Source: Gemella haemolysans (GTDB lineage Bacteria; Bacillota; Bacilli; Staphylococcales; Gemellaceae). From it: a DNA stretch of 64,000 nucleotides. The notes under the pieces are model-generated. The model was not told the origin of the DNA. It did no database searches and worked only from the letters and a program-made list of their open reading frames with translations. Made by a program: the position numbers and the translations under genes. The stretch is from NCBI RefSeq assembly GCF_012273215.1, contig NZ_CP050965.1:1162541-1226540 (forward strand). The letters run 5' to 3'. Of this stretch, positions 47,301 through 56,348 are shown in pieces; position 1 is the stretch's first letter; each line of letters starts with the position of its first letter.

Positions 47301-47939
47301 TTTAGAATAATCAAGATACTTTTGTGTTTTGTTCTTTTGATCTTCTAAGATTTTATAACGACCTGAGATTTCTGAGAAAATATCATTTAACCTCATTAAG
47401 TTATCATTTGTTTTCTCTAATTTAAGATTAGTTTCTTTTTTCTTATTTTTATATTTTAATACCCCTGATGCCTCTTCTATAATCGCTCGACGATCAACAG
47501 GTTTAGATGAAATAATATCTTCTACCTTACCTTGAGTAATAATACTATAACTTTCCTTATTAATCCCAAAATCAAGATAGATATCCGTAATATCTTTTAA
47601 TTTAGAACGCTTATTATCAATGTAATACTCACTATCACCATTTCTATACAAACGTCTTTTAATTTCACAATTATCTTCTCCGTTAGAAAATGTTACCGCT
47701 ACTTCAGCAAAGTTTTTTCTTTTCGCATCTTCAGTCCCCGAAAAGATAACATCTTTCATGCTACTACCACGTAAATTTTTAGCAGACTGCTCCCCTAAAA
47801 CCCAACGAATAGCATCAATTATATTACTTTTTCCCGAACCGTTCGGTCCTACAACACCGATTAAATTATTTTTAAATTCAAATGTTGTCTTCTTTTGAAA
47901 AGATTTAAAACCTGTAACTTCAACCTTTGCTAATTTCAT
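44385..47939 (-). CDS. smc: Chromosome segregation ATPase SMC
   Basis: A 1184-residue SMC protein that compacts and separates chromosomes together with ScpA and ScpB. N-terminal Walker A is GPNGSGKSNIIDAIRWVLG (about 31-49), followed by two long coiled-coil arms around a hinge (about 500-680, VANIVEFDNEYAVAIDIALG and GGSITGGAIN). The C-terminal head has signature LLSGGEKSLTAISLLFA (about 1087) and Walker B VVLDEVEAALD (about 1112). The length is typical (about 1180). It follows rnc by 21 bp and its stop codon touches the next start. Confidence 0.97.
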   Translation of the reverse strand: MKLAKVEVTGFKSFQKKTTFEFKNNLIGVVGPNGSGKSNIIDAIRWVLGEQSAKNLRGSSMKDVIFSGTEDAKRKNFAEVAVTFSNGEDNCEIKRRLYRNGDSEYYIDNKRSKLKDITDIYLDFGINKESYSIITQGKVEDIISSKPVDRRAIIEEASGVLKYKNKKKETNLKLEKTNDNLMRLNDIFSEISGRYKILEDQKNKTQKYLDYSKELEEKDILLNVYNIAEYQKRLADLLQVKQEKESEKLGLEIRQEELIKDLESIKNNLVSLDRTYMKYHDEELELVQKKESLQSQLSVIEERKNNRTLRSEKINDDIKYLEERKQNLESKLSERENLNDETKGRIQKINKEISSLESGEESKLELIERNIEELKDTYYSLINEETKLENSIEFAKKNLESADENSKEILDNIKRQKQVLSVREEEFSTATEEQKVLNEQLSNLQRELDILVEKNILINSNGKNIEEQIRTGHNFKSNLENRKKFLEDQINNLSFYNIGVKEILANKDVLAGVHNSVANIVEFDNEYAVAIDIALGQAQQNIIVENENVAKQCINHLKKANKGRVTFLPLNNIKAKAIASDVYRTVVNEEGFINIAENLITVDSEYKNIISHLLGLVLIVDNMDNANRIARKINFRNRIITLDGQIINSGGSITGGAINKNNNSSIKHKAELDELSQNLIKINDKIEKLDSEKHQLENQQQEVINEIGSLKSTKEEAILKLKQLELSINHKNSEIADIKANIEFNERKLLEFKDNEDNSSNIIELTQSLEKIRIELQKLDEKIKEESSKKQNAQSAEELFLEKIAELKIEKSKLEETAKHGLELIESLLADISDVNEQLTRLEMSKDAESLSEEDELKILENNSKIIAECSERLTMLKTLLSDLDMEKTGLFKREKEITVAQQRNNESLRQKTSEFEKLTVEQTKIEVKIDEYLENLVTNYNVTYESVSNRLTADIIDEVSSYKHDVARLRKEIVELGNINLNAIAEFEEVKERYDFYNEQITDLVEAKEKLEETIAEIDKEVKERFLTTFVQVAENFNKIFKELFKGGYADMTLESPNDILNTGIVIEASPPGKKLQNLSLLSGGEKSLTAISLLFAILQVKNPPFVVLDEVEAALDEENVNRFAKFLKVYSENNQFLVITHRRGTMEAMDTLYGVTMQEKGISYILELELKDVIENFQEVVE

Positions 47940-47960
47940 CTTTGTTTCCTTTCATTAATT

Positions 47961-48674
47961 TTAAATATCTTTGTATCCTAGTTTTTCTAATGCTTGTTTG
48001 GCTGAAAGCTGTTCAGACTCTTTTTTTGTAGTAGCTGTCCCACTTCCATATTGTTTTCCACCAATTAAAATAGCACTCGTAAAAGTTTTAGAATGTGATG
48101 GACCCGTAGAATCAAGTACTACATACTCAATTTCACCCAATTTAATTTTTGAAATGTACTCTTGTAGTATAGTTTTATAATCTACAAAGCTATGATATTC
48201 AAGGTCTTGAACTTCTGTAAATAATGTATTATGTAAGAAAGTTTTTACAACTTCAAGGTTTGACTCTAGGTACATTGCTCCTGTGAAAGATTCAAAAATA
48301 TCAGCAAGTAACGCTGCTCGACTTCTTCCACCCATCTTTTCTTCACCTTTACCTAAGTATATACATTTGTCTAAGCCAAGTTGTAAAGCATATTTAACCA
48401 ATGTTTTTTCACAAACAATAGATGCACGTAACTTAGTTAGCTCACCTTCAGGAAGCTCATAAAATTTCTTAAATAAAAATTCGCTTGTTGTAAGTTCAAC
48501 AACAGCATCCCCTAAAAATTCCAAACGCTCATAATTTAAATGCTTCGCGATTCTTTTCTCATTAGTATAAGAAGAATGAGAAAATGCATTTTTAAAATTC
48601 TCACTGAATTTCAAATTAAAACCATACTTTTTATTCAAAGTATTAAGCAATCCTTCAATATATGTTCGTTCCAC
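47961..48674 (-). CDS. rnc: Ribonuclease III
   Basis: A 237-residue double-strand-specific endoribonuclease that processes rRNA precursors and structured RNAs. The catalytic signature is ERLEFLGDAVVEL (about 42-54), with the second acidic site in ADIFESFTGAMYLE (about 119-132), then a C-terminal dsRNA-binding domain (DYKTILQEYI...KKESEQLSAKQALEKLG). The GTG at 48672-48674 was chosen because AAAGGAG lies 7 bp upstream; upstream ATGs in frame at 48734 and 48695 have none. The order rnc-smc is common in Firmicutes. Confidence 0.95.
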   Translation of the reverse strand: MERTYIEGLLNTLNKKYGFNLKFSENFKNAFSHSSYTNEKRIAKHLNYERLEFLGDAVVELTTSEFLFKKFYELPEGELTKLRASIVCEKTLVKYALQLGLDKCIYLGKGEEKMGGRSRAALLADIFESFTGAMYLESNLEVVKTFLHNTLFTEVQDLEYHSFVDYKTILQEYISKIKLGEIEYVVLDSTGPSHSKTFTSAILIGGKQYGSGTATTKKESEQLSAKQALEKLGYKDI

Positions 48675-48775
48675 AATTATTCTCCTTTCTTTCATTATTG
48701 GGAGAAACTCAATAATTTTATAAAAATTAATCAAGTTCCTCCCATAAAAATCATTCTAATAATTTAAATATGTTA

Positions 48776-49909
48776 TTAATCCAATAAAAACTCAGAGAAG
48801 ACATCATTTCCATAGAATAATCCTTTTCTAGTTAATCGAAGTTTATTATCTTCAATTTCCAAGTACCCTTCTCTTATATTTTTATCAATAACGTCTTTAA
48901 ATATTTCTTCTGCTCTTTTTCCATATTTTTCTTCAAATATATCTAAATCTACACCTTTTAAAAGACGTAGTCCTAGGAACATTTCCTCTTCAATTTTTTC
49001 CTTAGTCGTTACAGTATTTTCTTCACGTCTTGCATGACCTTTTTCTAACATACTGTCGATATAGAATTTTAATGCTCCTTGATTAGCATAACGTACTCCA
49101 TCAATATAACCATGAGCACCCGCCCCAAGGCCATAATACTCTATATTCTTCCAGTAACTGCTATTATGAACACTCTCATGACCTGGTCTAGCAAAATTAC
49201 TGATTTCATACTGTTCATAACCATTTTCTGTTAAGAAATTAATAACCTCATTGTACATTTTCTCTTCAGTTTCATTTGAAGGCAATGTAACTTTCTTGTC
49301 TCTCACCTGATTATAAAGTTTAGTCTTCTGTTCCAAAATCAATGAATAACATGAAATATGACTAATATTGTATTCTGCAACCTTCTTCATACTGTCATAT
49401 AAGTCATCCATAGTTTGCTTCGGTAGTGAGAACATTAAATCTACATTAATATCCTCAATGCCATGTTTTTTACAATTAGCAATCGCCATATCTACATCAT
49501 CAGCAACATGTCCACGTCCAAGAATTTTTAACAATTCGTTATTAAAAGTCTGAACTCCCATGCTAATTCTATTAACTCCGTAGCCCTTTACCAAAGCAAC
49601 CCGAGAATCAACAAGATCCTCAGGGTTAGCTTCAAAAGTAAATTCACGCAGTTGTTGTGGAATTTTATTTCTTAATGCAGTTAATAAACGATGAAGTTGT
49701 TCATCACTTAATGCACTTGGTGTTCCTCCACCAATATAAATAGTTTCAACATTTTGAATGTTTTCCATACTCTCGATTTCTTTGATTAAGCAATCTATAT
49801 ACTTGTCAACAGGTTGTCTTTGTATATAAAACTTGTTGAAATCGCAATATGAACAAATATACTTACAAAATGGAATATGAATATATACTCCGCGTGGACA
49901 ACTCTTCAT
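48776..49909 (-). CDS. hemW: Radical SAM heme chaperone HemW
   Basis: A 377-residue radical SAM protein. The cluster motif is FCKYICSYCDF (CxxxCxxCxF, about 14-24). The Phe after the last Cys, in place of the fourth Cys of HemN, marks HemW, a heme-transfer protein, and not coproporphyrinogen dehydrogenase. GGGTPS (about 60) and the NPEDL motif fit. Its ATG overlaps the lepA stop (TAATG), and the order lepA-hemW is widespread. Confidence 0.95.
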   Translation of the reverse strand: MKSCPRGVYIHIPFCKYICSYCDFNKFYIQRQPVDKYIDCLIKEIESMENIQNVETIYIGGGTPSALSDEQLHRLLTALRNKIPQQLREFTFEANPEDLVDSRVALVKGYGVNRISMGVQTFNNELLKILGRGHVADDVDMAIANCKKHGIEDINVDLMFSLPKQTMDDLYDSMKKVAEYNISHISCYSLILEQKTKLYNQVRDKKVTLPSNETEEKMYNEVINFLTENGYEQYEISNFARPGHESVHNSSYWKNIEYYGLGAGAHGYIDGVRYANQGALKFYIDSMLEKGHARREENTVTTKEKIEEEMFLGLRLLKGVDLDIFEEKYGKRAEEIFKDVIDKNIREGYLEIEDNKLRLTRKGLFYGNDVFSEFLLD

Positions 49910-51726
49910 TATTCTTCATCCATTTTAAGAACAGCCATGAAGGCATCTTGAGGAACTTCTACGCTACCAACAGCTTTCATTCTCTCTTTACCTTTTTTCT
50001 GTTTCTCTAATAGTTTACGTTTCCTACTAATATCCCCTCCGTAACATTTAGCAAGAACGTTTTTACGCATCGCTTTAATAGTTTCGCGAGAGATAATTTT
50101 ATTTCCAATAGCAGCTTGGATAGGAATTTCGAATTGTTGTTTTGGAATAAGTTTTTTAAGTTTTTCTACAATAACTTTACCACGTTGGTAAGCAAATTCT
50201 CTGTGAACGATGAAGCTTAGAGCATCGACTTGTTCACCATTTAATAGAATATCCATCTTAACAAGGTTACTATCTTTGTATCCTGTTAATTCATAGTCAA
50301 ATGATGCATATCCTTTTGTATTAGATTTAAGTTGATCGAAGAAGTCAAATACGATTTCTGATAGAGGTATATCATAAGTAATATTAACCCTTGTATCATC
50401 GATATATTCCATATTTAAGAAAATACCACGTTTCTTCTGACAAAGATCCATAACAGCACCTACATAGTCATTTGGTACCATAATGCTCGCCTTAACAAAT
50501 GGCTCTGTAATCTTATTAATTTTTTGTGGATCTGGCATTTCTGATGGATTTGACACATCTACTAGAGTTCCGTCAGTTTTTTCAACTTTGTAAATAACCG
50601 ATGGTGCAGTTGCGATAATATCAATATTAAATTCACGCTCAATACGCTCTTGAATGATTTCCATGTGTAACATTCCTAAGAATCCACATCTAAATCCAAA
50701 TCCAAGTGCTTGTGACGTTTCAGCTTCATATTGTAACGCAGAGTCATTAAGTTCTAATTTTTCTAATGCTTCACGTAAATCATTATATTTTGATGAATCG
50801 ATTGGATATAATCCACAGAATACCATTGGGTTTAATTTTCTGTATCCAGGTAATGCTTCTTTAGCTGGATTATTCGCTAATGTGATTGTATCCCCTACAC
50901 GAGTTTCACTTACATTTTTAATAGATGCACAGATAAATCCTACATCTCCTGCAGTAAGTTCATCAACGATTTTCTCTTTAGGTGTGTGAATACCAACTTC
51001 AGTAACCTCGAACACACCACCAGTAGCCATCATCTTAATCTTATCTCCAGCTTTTACAGTACCGTTCTTAATACGTACTGAAACGATAACTCCTCTATAT
51101 GCATCGTATAATGAGTCAAAGATTAATGCTTGTAGTGGTTCAGCCGCATCACCAGATGGAGCTGGAATATATTCTACGATTTGTTCTAAGATTTCATCAA
51201 TACCAATTCCAGCCTTAGCAGAAGCTAGTACAATATCGTCTATAGGTAATCCAATTACATCCTCGATTTCAGTCTTAACCTTCTCAGGATCCGCTGCAGG
51301 TAAGTCAATTTTATTAATAATTGGAATAATCTCTAAATTATTATCTAATGCTAAGTATACGTTAGCTAAAGTTTGTGCCTCAATACCTTGAGCAGCATCG
51401 ACTACCAAAATAGCCCCTTCACATGCCGCTAAAGAACGTGATACTTCATATGTGAAGTCTACGTGTCCCGGTGTATCGATTAAGTGGAAAATATACTCTT
51501 CTCCATTTTTTGCAGTATATTGTAATTGAACTGCATTAAGTTTAATTGTAATACCTCTTTCACGCTCAATATCCATTGAGTCAAGAAGTTGTGCTTTCAT
51601 TTCACGTTGTTCTAACGCCTTTGTTTTTTCTAAAATCCTGTCCGCAAGAGTCGATTTCCCGTGGTCAATATGTGCAATTATAGAAAAGTTCCTTATTTTC
51701 TTTTGCCTTTCATTTCTTTTATCCAT
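49909..51726 (-). CDS. lepA: Elongation factor 4 (LepA)
   Basis: A 605-residue ribosome-associated GTPase that can back-translocate ribosomes and affects initiation. G1 is AHIDHGKST (about 18-26), G2/G3 regions are RGITI and DTPGHVDF, and G4 is NKID. The C-terminal unique domain includes [23 protein letters not shown] with [12 protein letters not shown]. The length is typical (about 600). It follows recX by 12 bp and overlaps hemW by 1 bp. Confidence 0.97.
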   Translation of the reverse strand: MDKRNERQKKIRNFSIIAHIDHGKSTLADRILEKTKALEQREMKAQLLDSMDIERERGITIKLNAVQLQYTAKNGEEYIFHLIDTPGHVDFTYEVSRSLAACEGAILVVDAAQGIEAQTLANVYLALDNNLEIIPIINKIDLPAADPEKVKTEIEDVIGLPIDDIVLASAKAGIGIDEILEQIVEYIPAPSGDAAEPLQALIFDSLYDAYRGVIVSVRIKNGTVKAGDKIKMMATGGVFEVTEVGIHTPKEKIVDELTAGDVGFICASIKNVSETRVGDTITLANNPAKEALPGYRKLNPMVFCGLYPIDSSKYNDLREALEKLELNDSALQYEAETSQALGFGFRCGFLGMLHMEIIQERIEREFNIDIIATAPSVIYKVEKTDGTLVDVSNPSEMPDPQKINKITEPFVKASIMVPNDYVGAVMDLCQKKRGIFLNMEYIDDTRVNITYDIPLSEIVFDFFDQLKSNTKGYASFDYELTGYKDSNLVKMDILLNGEQVDALSFIVHREFAYQRGKVIVEKLKKLIPKQQFEIPIQAAIGNKIISRETIKAMRKNVLAKCYGGDISRKRKLLEKQKKGKERMKAVGSVEVPQDAFMAVLKMDEE

Positions 51727-51738
51727 TTTATTCTTCCT

Positions 51739-52524
51739 TTACAAATCTTGTTTTTCTACGTAGTCTTTAGCTGTATAATACGAAAAACCATCCCTTATTA
51801 GCTTTTCAATCAGCTTTTGTTTAAGTGCATATCCTTCATATCTACGACTATAACTTTGATAAGCCCTTCTAAAATGCTCATCTAATATTTCCTCTTCATT
51901 TTCATCTTCATAGTCTTCGAAAAATATGTCAAACACCTTTCTTATTATATCAGATGTAAAGCCATTTGTATAAAGTTTTTGTGTTATTTTTTGAACTTTT
52001 TTGTTTTTCGTTTCTCTTCTTACTTTATACTCACGTTCAATAATTTTATATAGAATTTCTATCATTGCTTCTTCAGTACAAATCTTGGCAATATTTTCAT
52101 CTATAACATCTTTATCTAGGCCTTTTTCTAACAGTTTTCTTTGTATCCAATATGGCCCCTTTAAATTTAGATTAAAATAATCTGTCACCGCAGCTTCTAC
52201 ATAGTGATTATCATTCAAATAACCAATTTCTATTAACTTCTCAATTACTTCATCAATAACATTATTAGCAATCTCTTTCTTCTGAAGATATTCTCTTATA
52301 TCCTGCTTAGTTCTTAGACCAAATTGTAAATAATGTACTGCTTTACTATAGGCACTTTCTACACTTTCGTGAGCTATGATTTCTTTTAATTGCTCTTTTG
52401 ATAAATCTATTTTTTTTATAAGTCCATACTTAATTATCGTATCTTCAGAAACATAAAAATGTTTACCATTTTCCAAATCTATTTTATACTTAACTTTTAG
52501 CTTTGTTATATTTGTAACTTGCAA
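51739..52524 (-). CDS. recX: Regulatory protein RecX
   Basis: A 261-residue helical protein made of repeated three-helix RecX units, such as AVHYLQFGLRTKQDIREYLQKK (split near 70-91), YIQRKLLEKGLD-like (WIQRKLLEKGL, about 130) and RYEGYALKQKLIEKLIRDGFSYY at the end. RecX controls RecA filaments. The start is TTG at 52522-52524 with an AGGTG site; no ATG or GTG is better placed. It heads the recX-lepA-hemW-rnc-smc transcript; a weak TTCCTT-17-TAAAAT promoter lies at 52573-52601 on the complement. Confidence 0.88.
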   Translation of the reverse strand: MQVTNITKLKVKYKIDLENGKHFYVSEDTIIKYGLIKKIDLSKEQLKEIIAHESVESAYSKAVHYLQFGLRTKQDIREYLQKKEIANNVIDEVIEKLIEIGYLNDNHYVEAAVTDYFNLNLKGPYWIQRKLLEKGLDKDVIDENIAKICTEEAMIEILYKIIEREYKVRRETKNKKVQKITQKLYTNGFTSDIIRKVFDIFFEDYEDENEEEILDEHFRRAYQSYSRRYEGYALKQKLIEKLIRDGFSYYTAKDYVEKQDL

Positions 52525-52609
52525 ATTTACACCTACTTTCTACATTCCTCGCTAAAAAAACTCTCACCTTTAATTTTATCAAAAATCACATGAAAAAGGA
52601 AATGTTAGA

Positions 52610-52646
52610 AAGAAAAAAATTCCCAAACCATAAGGCTTGAGAATTT
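52610..52646 (-). terminator. Terminator of the marR-egtV-egtU operon
   Basis: On the complement AAATTCTCAAGCC pairs with GGTTTGGGAATTT (13 bp, two G-U pairs, four-base loop), followed by a run of Ts. Confidence 0.85.
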
Positions 52647-52668
52647 TATTTTCAACTAAGATACTACG

Positions 52669-54183
52669 TTATTTTTTAATTAATCCTTCTTTTTGTAGAT
52701 ATTCTTTTGCTACATCATAAGCAGATTTACCTTCAATATCTACTTTGTAGTTCATTTCAGTCATTTCTTTTTCTGTTATTTTTCCAGCAAGTTTATTTAA
52801 GATTTTTTCAAGCTCAGGATGTTTTTTCAATGTCTCTTCTCTTAATAACGGTGCCCCTTGATATGGTGGGAATAAATGTCTATCGTCATTTAATAATTTA
52901 AGCTTATTTGTTATTATTTTGCTATCTGTTGAGAATACATCGATAATATTTACATCACCATTTGAAATAGCTTGATATTTTAACGCTATTTCCATAGTTT
53001 TAACATTTAGATTTAAGTGATAAAGATTTTTAAGTCCTATACCACCATCTTCTCTATCATTAAATTCCAATGAGAATCCAACTTTTGAAGAATTTTCTAC
53101 TAATTTTATATCTGAAATATTATTTAATTTATTTTTATTTGCAAAATCTTCTGTTACGGCTAAAGCGTAAGTATCCTGGAATTTTGTAGGTTTTAGGTAC
53201 ACAAGATTGTCTTGTTCAAAAATTTTATTTTTAGCAACCTCATAAACCTCATCGGGATCATTAGAAGCAACAGTCTGAGGAGTTTTTAATAATGTTGTAG
53301 TAACTGTACCTGTAAATTCTGGATAAATATCAATACTTTTACCTTTTAACGCCTCATATAAGAAGCTTGTTTTTCCAAAATTAGGTTTAACCTCAACGTC
53401 AATATTTGTCTCATCTTCTATTAAAAGTTTATACATATTTATTAATATCTCAGGTTCTGCTCCTATTTTACCAGCTATTATTAGTTTATCATTAGACATT
53501 TTTCCAATTGGAAGGAAGCTGATAGTTAAAGCCACTACAGCTGCAAGTAATGAAGCTAAAATAGTTTTCGGTTTTTTATCTTGTAAAAATCTAATTAATA
53601 ACCCAAATAGAATCGCTAATATTGCGGATGAAATAGCTCCAATTAAAATTAACGCTGAGTTATTTCTATCTATTCCTAGTAAAATAAATGAACCTAATCC
53701 CCCTGCTCCTATTAAAGCGGCAAGAGTTGCTGTACCAATTATCATAATACTCGCAGTTCTCACACCACTCATAAGTATTGGCATAGCGAGTGCAAGTTTA
53801 AATTTTTTCAACTTTTCTAGTTTTGTCATACCAAAGGCTGTTGCAGCCTCTTCTAACGATGGATCAATCTCCGATAATCCAGTAATAGTACTTTGTAGTA
53901 TTGGGAATATTGCATAAATTACCAATGCAACGACTGCTGGTAATGTACCAATCCCCATAAATGGAATGAATAACCCAAGTAATGCAAGAGAAGGAATAGT
54001 TTGGAAGATACCCGTAATTTGTAAAAACCACTCACTTGTCTTTTTATTCCCTGAAATAATTATTCCTAACGGAACTGCTATAAAAATTGCAATAATAAGT
54101 GATAATAATGAAATTTGAAGATGTTCATATAAGCCAGTTATCCAATCACTTTTTCTTTCTAAAAATGTACTTACTAAATTCAT
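52669..54183 (-). CDS. egtU: ABC permease fused to a binding protein (EgtU/ProWX type)
   Basis: A 504-residue fusion: residues 1-225 are a permease with about six helices (coupling segment [25 protein letters not shown]) and 230-504 are an extracytoplasmic osmoprotectant-type binding domain ([20 protein letters not shown]..., [22 protein letters not shown]). The sequence follows closely what I recall of the pneumococcal SPD_1642 protein, shown to import ergothioneine (EgtU) and earlier annotated as choline/betaine ProWX. Ergothioneine is thus the best guess; betaine, carnitine or choline remain possible. The ATPase gene ends at its start codon. Confidence 0.85.
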   Translation of the reverse strand: MNLVSTFLERKSDWITGLYEHLQISLLSLIIAIFIAVPLGIIISGNKKTSEWFLQITGIFQTIPSLALLGLFIPFMGIGTLPAVVALVIYAIFPILQSTITGLSEIDPSLEEAATAFGMTKLEKLKKFKLALAMPILMSGVRTASIMIIGTATLAALIGAGGLGSFILLGIDRNNSALILIGAISSAILAILFGLLIRFLQDKKPKTILASLLAAVVALTISFLPIGKMSNDKLIIAGKIGAEPEILINMYKLLIEDETNIDVEVKPNFGKTSFLYEALKGKSIDIYPEFTGTVTTTLLKTPQTVASNDPDEVYEVAKNKIFEQDNLVYLKPTKFQDTYALAVTEDFANKNKLNNISDIKLVENSSKVGFSLEFNDREDGGIGLKNLYHLNLNVKTMEIALKYQAISNGDVNIIDVFSTDSKIITNKLKLLNDDRHLFPPYQGAPLLREETLKKHPELEKILNKLAGKITEKEMTEMNYKVDIEGKSAYDVAKEYLQKEGLIKK

Positions 54184-54911
54184 TATTTATTCCCCCTTGC
54201 AAAAAATTCACGAACAAAATCATCCGCAGGATTTTCTTTTAGTACTTCTGGTGTAGCAATTTGAACCACCTTACCTTCTTTTAAAACACAAATTCTATCA
54301 GCAAGTTTCATCGCTTCATCCATATCGTGAGTTACAAAAACTGTTGTCATTTTATATTCATTGTGTAAAGATTTTATTAAATCTTGTAATTGAACTTTAC
54401 TAAGCGGATCTAATGCCGAAAATGGTTCATCCATCAATAAAATTTTAGGATTAGCAATAATTGCACGTAGTATTCCTACACGCTGTTTCTCTCCTCCAGA
54501 AAGTTCTTTAGGAAGACGATTCATATAATGCTTAGGATCCAATCCTACTTTTCTTAGTAAATCTTCTGTTTTTTCTTTGATCTCTTTCTTATCAAAGTTT
54601 TTCATCTCTGGAATTAACGCAATATTTTCTGCAACCGTAAGATTCGGAAATAGTGCAATTTGTTGAAGAACATAGCCAGTTTCAAGTCTTAATTCCCTTA
54701 AATCATAATCTTTCAATCTCTTATCTTCAAAATAAATATCACCGTCAGTTTGTTCTATCAGTCTATTTATTAATTTTAAAGTTGTTGTTTTTCCACTTCC
54801 ACTAGGTCCAACTAGAACAAAAAACTCTCCTTCTTGTATTTCAAAATTCAATCCGTCAAGTATTAAACCATTTGTGGAACAGCATAATGAAACATTATTA
54901 TATTTAATCAT
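54183..54911 (-). CDS. egtV: ABC ATPase of the EgtUV/osmoprotectant type
   Basis: A 242-residue ATPase with Walker [10 protein letters not shown] (about 34-42), Q-loop [20 protein letters not shown] (split near 79-98), signature [17 protein letters not shown] (about 136-152), Walker [14 protein letters not shown] and a His switch (FVTHDMDEA). It lacks the C-terminal CBS pair found in OpuCA/OpuAA osmosensing ATPases, consistent with EgtV. The next gene overlaps its stop by one base. Confidence 0.88.
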   Translation of the reverse strand: MIKYNNVSLCCSTNGLILDGLNFEIQEGEFFVLVGPSGSGKTTTLKLINRLIEQTDGDIYFEDKRLKDYDLRELRLETGYVLQQIALFPNLTVAENIALIPEMKNFDKKEIKEKTEDLLRKVGLDPKHYMNRLPKELSGGEKQRVGILRAIIANPKILLMDEPFSALDPLSKVQLQDLIKSLHNEYKMTTVFVTHDMDEAMKLADRICVLKEGKVVQIATPEVLKENPADDFVREFFARGNK

Positions 54912-54913
54912 TT

Positions 54914-55372
54914 TTATTTTTCTCCTTTCAATACTAGTTTTTCAATATTTTTCTTCATATTATCGTTAAAGATTGTATAGTATTCTATAAATAGTTTTTG
55001 TTGTTCACTTGAAAGTTGACCTATTGCTTTCTCTTCAGCCTCTCTAAGAGGGTCCAAAATTTTTGATGCATATAAGTAACCTTTTTCTGTAAGTCTAACT
55101 ATTTTCTCCCGCTTATCTTTTTCTTGTTCCTCAAAATAAATATAGCCTTTTTCCTTAAAAGTCTTCATTGCTGCACTAACTACTTGTTTCGTAGAATATG
55201 TTTTTTCACAAATAGTATTTTGAGTTATTCCATCCTTTGTATAATAAAGACAGGTTAAGATTAATAGCGATTTACCTTGCAAACCATTTTTTCTAGCATA
55301 GTACTCATATAATGAGTTGTTTTCATATTTTTTTCTAGAAAATATACTTGAGTATTTTAATAGACTATTCAC
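54914..55372 (-). CDS. MarR-family transcriptional regulator
   Basis: A 152-residue winged-helix regulator (helix-turn-helix ITQNTICEKTYSTKQVVSAAMKTF, split near 49-72; wing with DKREKIVRLTEKG, about 86-98). It is the first full gene of the operon with egtV and egtU, 2 bp upstream of egtV, and most likely represses it. The start is GTG at 55370-55372 with a TAGGGAGTG site; that site overlaps the end of a 19-codon upstream frame. A 9-bp inverted repeat at the transcription start is a candidate operator. Confidence 0.85.
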   Translation of the reverse strand: MNSLLKYSSIFSRKKYENNSLYEYYARKNGLQGKSLLILTCLYYTKDGITQNTICEKTYSTKQVVSAAMKTFKEKGYIYFEEQEKDKREKIVRLTEKGYLYASKILDPLREAEEKAIGQLSSEQQKLFIEYYTIFNDNMKKNIEKLVLKGEK

Positions 55373-55378
55373 TTATTT

Positions 55379-55438
55379 TCACTCCCTACCTAAAGTCACA
55401 ATTATTATCATTAACAATACTATGGACATGCTCTTCAT
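55379..55438 (-). CDS. Possible 19-residue hydrophobic leader peptide
   Basis: Within the 200-nt leader of the marR operon, an ATG at 55436-55438 opens a 19-codon frame (MKSMSIVLLMIIIVTLGRE) ending 6 bp before the marR GTG. The marR ribosome site lies within its last codons, so the two could be coupled. Its own ribosome site is weak (GAAGTTTTGAG), so it may be chance. Confidence 0.3.
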   Translation of the reverse strand: MKSMSIVLLMIIIVTLGRE

Positions 55439-55550
55439 CTCAAAACTTCAAAGGTATTTTTTGTTTTTTACATTTATTCTTCACTGTTATAAACAATGAA
55501 AAGTAATTCCAAATCAGTAAAATCTTTTGACTATTATTTTATTAAAAAAG

Positions 55551-55578
55551 ATATTAGTAATATCCTAAATACTAATAT
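55551..55578. promoter_or_regulatory. Candidate MarR operator
   Basis: ATATTAGTA (55551-55559) and TACTAATAT (55570-55578) form a perfect 9-bp inverted repeat with a 10-bp spacer, directly at the start point predicted from the promoter next to it. Confidence 0.55.
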
Positions 55579-55582
55579 GTTT

Positions 55583-55611
55583 ATTCTACTCCTGTAGTTT
55601 ACAGTTGTCAA
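55583..55611 (-). promoter_or_regulatory. Promoter of the marR-egtV-egtU operon
   Basis: On the complement: TTGACA (55611-55606), 17-bp spacer, TAGAAT (55588-55583). This is one of the best promoters in the window and gives a leader of about 200 nt before marR. Confidence 0.75.
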
Positions 55612-55701
55612 TAATTTAGTTTTCATGAAAATAGACAATCGATAAATATTTTACCAATTGTCTTAAAAATTTATTAAATTCATATTTAAAAATATTAACG
55701 C

Positions 55702-56088
55702 CTATTTGTTCTCTATCCTTTGTTTTATCTTGTTATAGCGACGAATAACATTGATTCTCTCCAATAAGTGTGGCAGTAAAATTATAACAATAATAAGTGA
55801 ATTAATTACTTTGTTTAGTGTTTCCCCGAAGAAACTTATCAATAACCCTTTATCTATTATTGAAATGAGTAAATATATATAACATGCTACAGTGATAACT
55901 AAATTTAATAACAAGGAAATTTTTGAAGGGTTCTCCTTTAGTCTAACTTTTTCTATTTCTTTATCTGTTAACTTCTCTAAAAGCATTTCCTCTTTTTTCA
56001 CTATTTTTCTAGCTATTACAAATACTATCATATAAAAAATACAAAAGATTAATGAAAATACTACTAATAAAATTTCTAATATACTCAT
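55702..56088 (-). CDS. Small membrane protein of unknown function
   Basis: A 128-residue protein with an N-terminal helix (about 5-27), a charged cytoplasmic stretch (KKEEMLLEKLTDKEIEKVRLKENPSK), and two further helices (about 58-76 and 92-108), ending in a positively charged tail. No family was recognised. The ATG has AGAGGT upstream. It stands between the egt operon and sulP on the same strand, with its own short intergenic regions; no partner is evident. Confidence 0.65.
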   Translation of the reverse strand: MSILEILLVVFSLIFCIFYMIVFVIARKIVKKEEMLLEKLTDKEIEKVRLKENPSKISLLLNLVITVACYIYLLISIIDKGLLISFFGETLNKVINSLIIVIILLPHLLERINVIRRYNKIKQRIENK

Positions 56089-56230
56089 ACTATTTACCTC
56101 TATTTAAATTTATTATATCATATTATCTGTACAAAAAATTACCCATATATAACTCAAAAATAAATGTTACTAATAAATTTTCTTCATATACTATACCAAT
56201 CAGAATATAAGCATCCTTAAAATAGAGAAA

Positions 56231-56258
56231 GGCTCATCTTTCGATGAGCCATATATCA
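56231..56258 (-). terminator. Hairpin downstream of sulP, probable terminator
   Basis: On the complement GGCTCATC-GAAA-GATGAGCC forms a perfect 8-bp stem with a stable GAAA tetraloop, followed by TTTCTCTATTTT. It lies about 100 bp after the sulP stop. Confidence 0.65.
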
Positions 56259-56348
56259 TGAAAAAAATATTATTAAGTTTTGTTATATTTATATTATATA
56301 TCTTAAACCTTATATAAACTTTAGACTATAATTAAAATTTACTTAAAT

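Noticed and set aside
48675-48734. Longer RNase III start including MINFYKIIEFLPIMKERRI
   Set aside because: Neither upstream ATG has a ribosome site, whereas GTG at 48674 has AAAGGAG at good spacing and gives the normal N-terminus.
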